This document shows positions 31,649 to 33,340 of a DNA stretch of 33,340 nt, in pieces (the stretch's first letter is position 1; every line of letters begins with the position of its first letter). Position numbers and translations under genes: made by a program. This stretch comes from a virus. Where the stretch lies: positions 1-33,340 of the IMG/VR virus record IMGVR_UViG_3300013132_003902. The stretch is one strand, 5' to 3'. The notes under the pieces are model-generated. The model made no database searches and was not told where the DNA came from. It saw nothing but the letters and a program-made list of their open reading frames with translations.

Positions 31649-33340
31649 CTAAAATATCCAGAATTGGGTAGAAATATTATTTTTACGATCATTTCGATCA
31701 AACCACACATCATTACTTACAACTTCACCTATTTGACCTCTTCCATCTTCAATAAATCCAAATGGAACAATTTCTGCTTCGATTTTATCTATTTCTTCAT
31801 TAAACATTTCAACACGAATATCTTTATTCGTTAATGTTTCAAAAAAGTCTTGTCTTGTCGCCCAGGAAAATAATACAAGGCACATAACAAGATCGTCTGT
31901 ATGACCTTCATCGGCTCTAAATGATACTCCATCGGCAATGAATGTGGTTAATTCATCAATAGTATCTGAATCATCAACCACCATTTTATCCTGTTCTATT
32001 AGATTTTTAAGAATAGCACATCCTAATTTTTTTACTGGATTAGTTGTTCTTACTCCAAGTAAAAGTCTATTACCTCCACCGATTTCAGTTATAGTCTGTC
32101 CTTTGGTTCCTTTGAAGTTTGATTTAATTAAATTCTCATATTCAAGATCATTGTGTAAAATATCTGCAACTTGTGATCCAATGTCATTGACTTCAACAAG
32201 TACATAAGCATTATTGTATTTCTTTCCTACAGCACGTATATAAGACGGTAACAGTAATGGAGACACCACATTACTTTTAAAACGCGCTACGATTCGATAT
32301 GGCATGGTTGTTATATCAAACACCACGAAAGCACTGTTATCTTTTCCTTGGCCTCTGGCGACATCTACGGTGATAAAATACTGATGATCTGGATTTTCTT
32401 TTTCATCTGTACCCTTAATTGGATCTTGGTATACAACTAGACCTTCACCATTTCTATGTCTTGGTTTACCGTAACTTAATTGATTTAATTTATTTGCATC
32501 AATTAGAGTATTAGCAGAACCAATGAATGAACAGTTATATTCAGCATCAAATTGTCGTTCAGATGTATTTTTTATTTGTTGTTCTTTCCATACATCATCG
32601 CGTAATGGACCACCTGGATATTGAGGAACATCTCTCCAACTTACTTCAAATGGAACATATTCACTTTGTTTGGAAATAGCTGCTTTCCACAATTGATAAT
32701 ACATATTCAAACCTTTTGGGGTTGAAATTATTATCATCTGTGTACTTTGACCAGCTGTAATTGTTGGATATACTGATGAAAAGAATTCTTCAGCAACTGT
32801 TGTAGGTACGAATGCAAATTCATCAAGAAAAATGCAATTGTGTACTAATATATTATTAGCAAAGAATGAATGAGTATCTGTTACTTCAAGTAAATCATAA
32901 ACATGAGAATCATCATCATTAATAATATCGACTAAATGTAATATATTATTGCTACTAATGACCTCATGATTTTTATTTAATTTTTTAGCTTCAATGAAGC
33001 CATCATTAGTTGCTATTTTATGATCTTCTGTACAAATTAATTCGGAATTATTATCAAATACTAATTTTATTGTTGCTCTATTATGTGTTTTTGAGATTCC
33101 TCTAAAACTTTTAAATCCGTCTGCTGTGAGAACTTCCCATCTATTAAGTATTTTTGAATTTTGATGAGAAAAATATAGCATTTCTTGCATTTGTTTTCCA
33201 AAATGATTATTAAAATTTTTATAATAATCAGTATTTCTAGACGAATTAGAATAAAAATCTTCTATCGAAATATTATAAATTTCACCAGTTAAATTATCTT
33301 TTATTGTTATTATGCTTGTTCCAGAAATACAATTATATGA
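31649..33340 (-). CDS. 17: Terminase large subunit gp17, C-terminal part, interrupted by an intein
   Basis: The frame is open to the right edge of the window, so the N-terminal ATPase part with Walker A is missing; the Met at 33190 lies inside the intein and is not a start. After the intein, CIFLDEFAFVP is the Walker B strand, and IIISTPKGLNMYYQLWKAA is the coupling motif (T4: ITTTPNGLNHFYDIWTAA). The nuclease domain shows FITVDVARGQGKDNSAF, LVEVNDIGSQVADIL and DDLVMCLVLFSWA, carrying the metal-binding acids. The protein translocates DNA into the prohead and cuts it. It requires intein removal for activity. gp18 follows after 45 bases. Confidence 0.95.
   Translation of the reverse strand, partial: SYNCISGTSIITIKDNLTGEIYNISIEDFYSNSSRNTDYYKNFNNHFGKQMQEMLYFSHQNSKILNRWEVLTADGFKSFRGISKTHNRATIKLVFDNNSELICTEDHKIATNDGFIEAKKLNKNHEVISSNNILHLVDIINDDDSHVYDLLEVTDTHSFFANNILVHNCIFLDEFAFVPTTVAEEFFSSVYPTITAGQSTQMIIISTPKGLNMYYQLWKAAISKQSEYVPFEVSWRDVPQYPGGPLRDDVWKEQQIKNTSERQFDAEYNCSFIGSANTLIDANKLNQLSYGKPRHRNGEGLVVYQDPIKGTDEKENPDHQYFITVDVARGQGKDNSAFVVFDITTMPYRIVARFKSNVVSPLLLPSYIRAVGKKYNNAYVLVEVNDIGSQVADILHNDLEYENLIKSNFKGTKGQTITEIGGGNRLLLGVRTTNPVKKLGCAILKNLIEQDKMVVDDSDTIDELTTFIADGVSFRADEGHTDDLVMCLVLFSWATRQDFFETLTNKDIRVEMFNEEIDKIEAEIVPFGFIEDGRGQIGEVVSNDVWFDRNDRKNNISTQFWIF
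32837..33331 (-). other. Mini-intein in terminase gp17 (165 residues)
   Basis: The intein begins with Cys (CISGTSIITIKD, block A) right after the extein residues Ser-Tyr-Asn at the right edge. NSELICTEDHKIATND contains the block B Thr-x-x-His. VYDLLEVTDTHSFFANN is block F, and NILVHN followed by Cys is block G with the penultimate His, the terminal Asn and the Cys+1 nucleophile. Removing it joins SYN to CIFLDEFAF. At 165 residues it has no room for a LAGLIDADG or other homing endonuclease, so it is a mini-intein. All splicing residues are present, and splicing is likely to work. Confidence 0.93.

Noticed and set aside
33188-33190. ATG as the start of the terminase gene
   Set aside because: The frame is open upstream to the window edge and this Met is internal to the intein.

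Overview
The window looks like part of an AT-rich, T4-like (Straboviridae-related) myovirus genome. Every convincing gene is on the minus strand, so transcription runs from high to low coordinates. In that direction the order is terminase gp17 - gp18 - gp19 - gp19-like - gp20 - core proteins - gp21 - unknown - gp22 - gp23 - gp3-like - UvsY - UvsW - unknown - gp55 - gp47 - small ORF - gp46 - two small ORFs - gp45 - gp44 - gp62 - RegA. This is the T4/cyanophage core arrangement. No gp24-like vertex gene is seen beside gp23. Low GC and the gene order suggest a marine or freshwater T4-like phage (cyanophage or SAR11-phage type), but the host cannot be named from this sequence. No tRNA, CRISPR array, insertion sequence or gene-free stretch over 300 bases was seen.

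Right part (about 20-33 kb): virion morphogenesis and recombination. The terminase is interrupted by a 165-residue mini-intein placed exactly before the Walker B strand; the terminase N-terminus lies beyond the window. The tail sheath is short for the family and ends at a run of nine T, after which the -1 frame stays open to the gp19 ribosome binding site. The tail tube gene is duplicated. An unrecognised basic protein sits between the prohead protease and the scaffold. A strong terminator follows the major capsid gene.

Middle part (about 13-20 kb): late sigma factor gp55, the gp46/gp47 recombination nuclease with a 41-codon ORF between them, sliding clamp gp45, clamp loader gp44/gp62 and the translational repressor RegA. 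The clamp gene has an almost perfect sigma70-type promoter in front of it.

Left part (0.3-13.1 kb): a 14-gene carbohydrate island, tightly packed with many overlaps. It has seven probable glycosyltransferases (two GT10 fucosyltransferase-like, one GT11-like, two GT2-like, two other GT-A types). It also has sugar-building enzymes: an RmlB-like 4,6-dehydratase, an RfbH/E1-type 3-dehydrase with the His-for-Lys replacement and four Cys, a YerE-like thiamine-diphosphate enzyme, an SDR reductase/epimerase, a SAM methyltransferase, an HpcH/HpaI-type aldolase and a HAD phosphatase. The most attractive reading is that the phage completes an unusual, perhaps branched-chain dideoxy, sugar from host precursors and transfers it to a host-surface glycan or a virion protein. 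A terminator ends the island, followed by the start of a probable virion-surface protein that runs off the left edge.

T4 late-promoter motifs (TATAAATA) occur before several genes, including members of the glycan island, so at least part of the island is probably expressed late with the structural genes.
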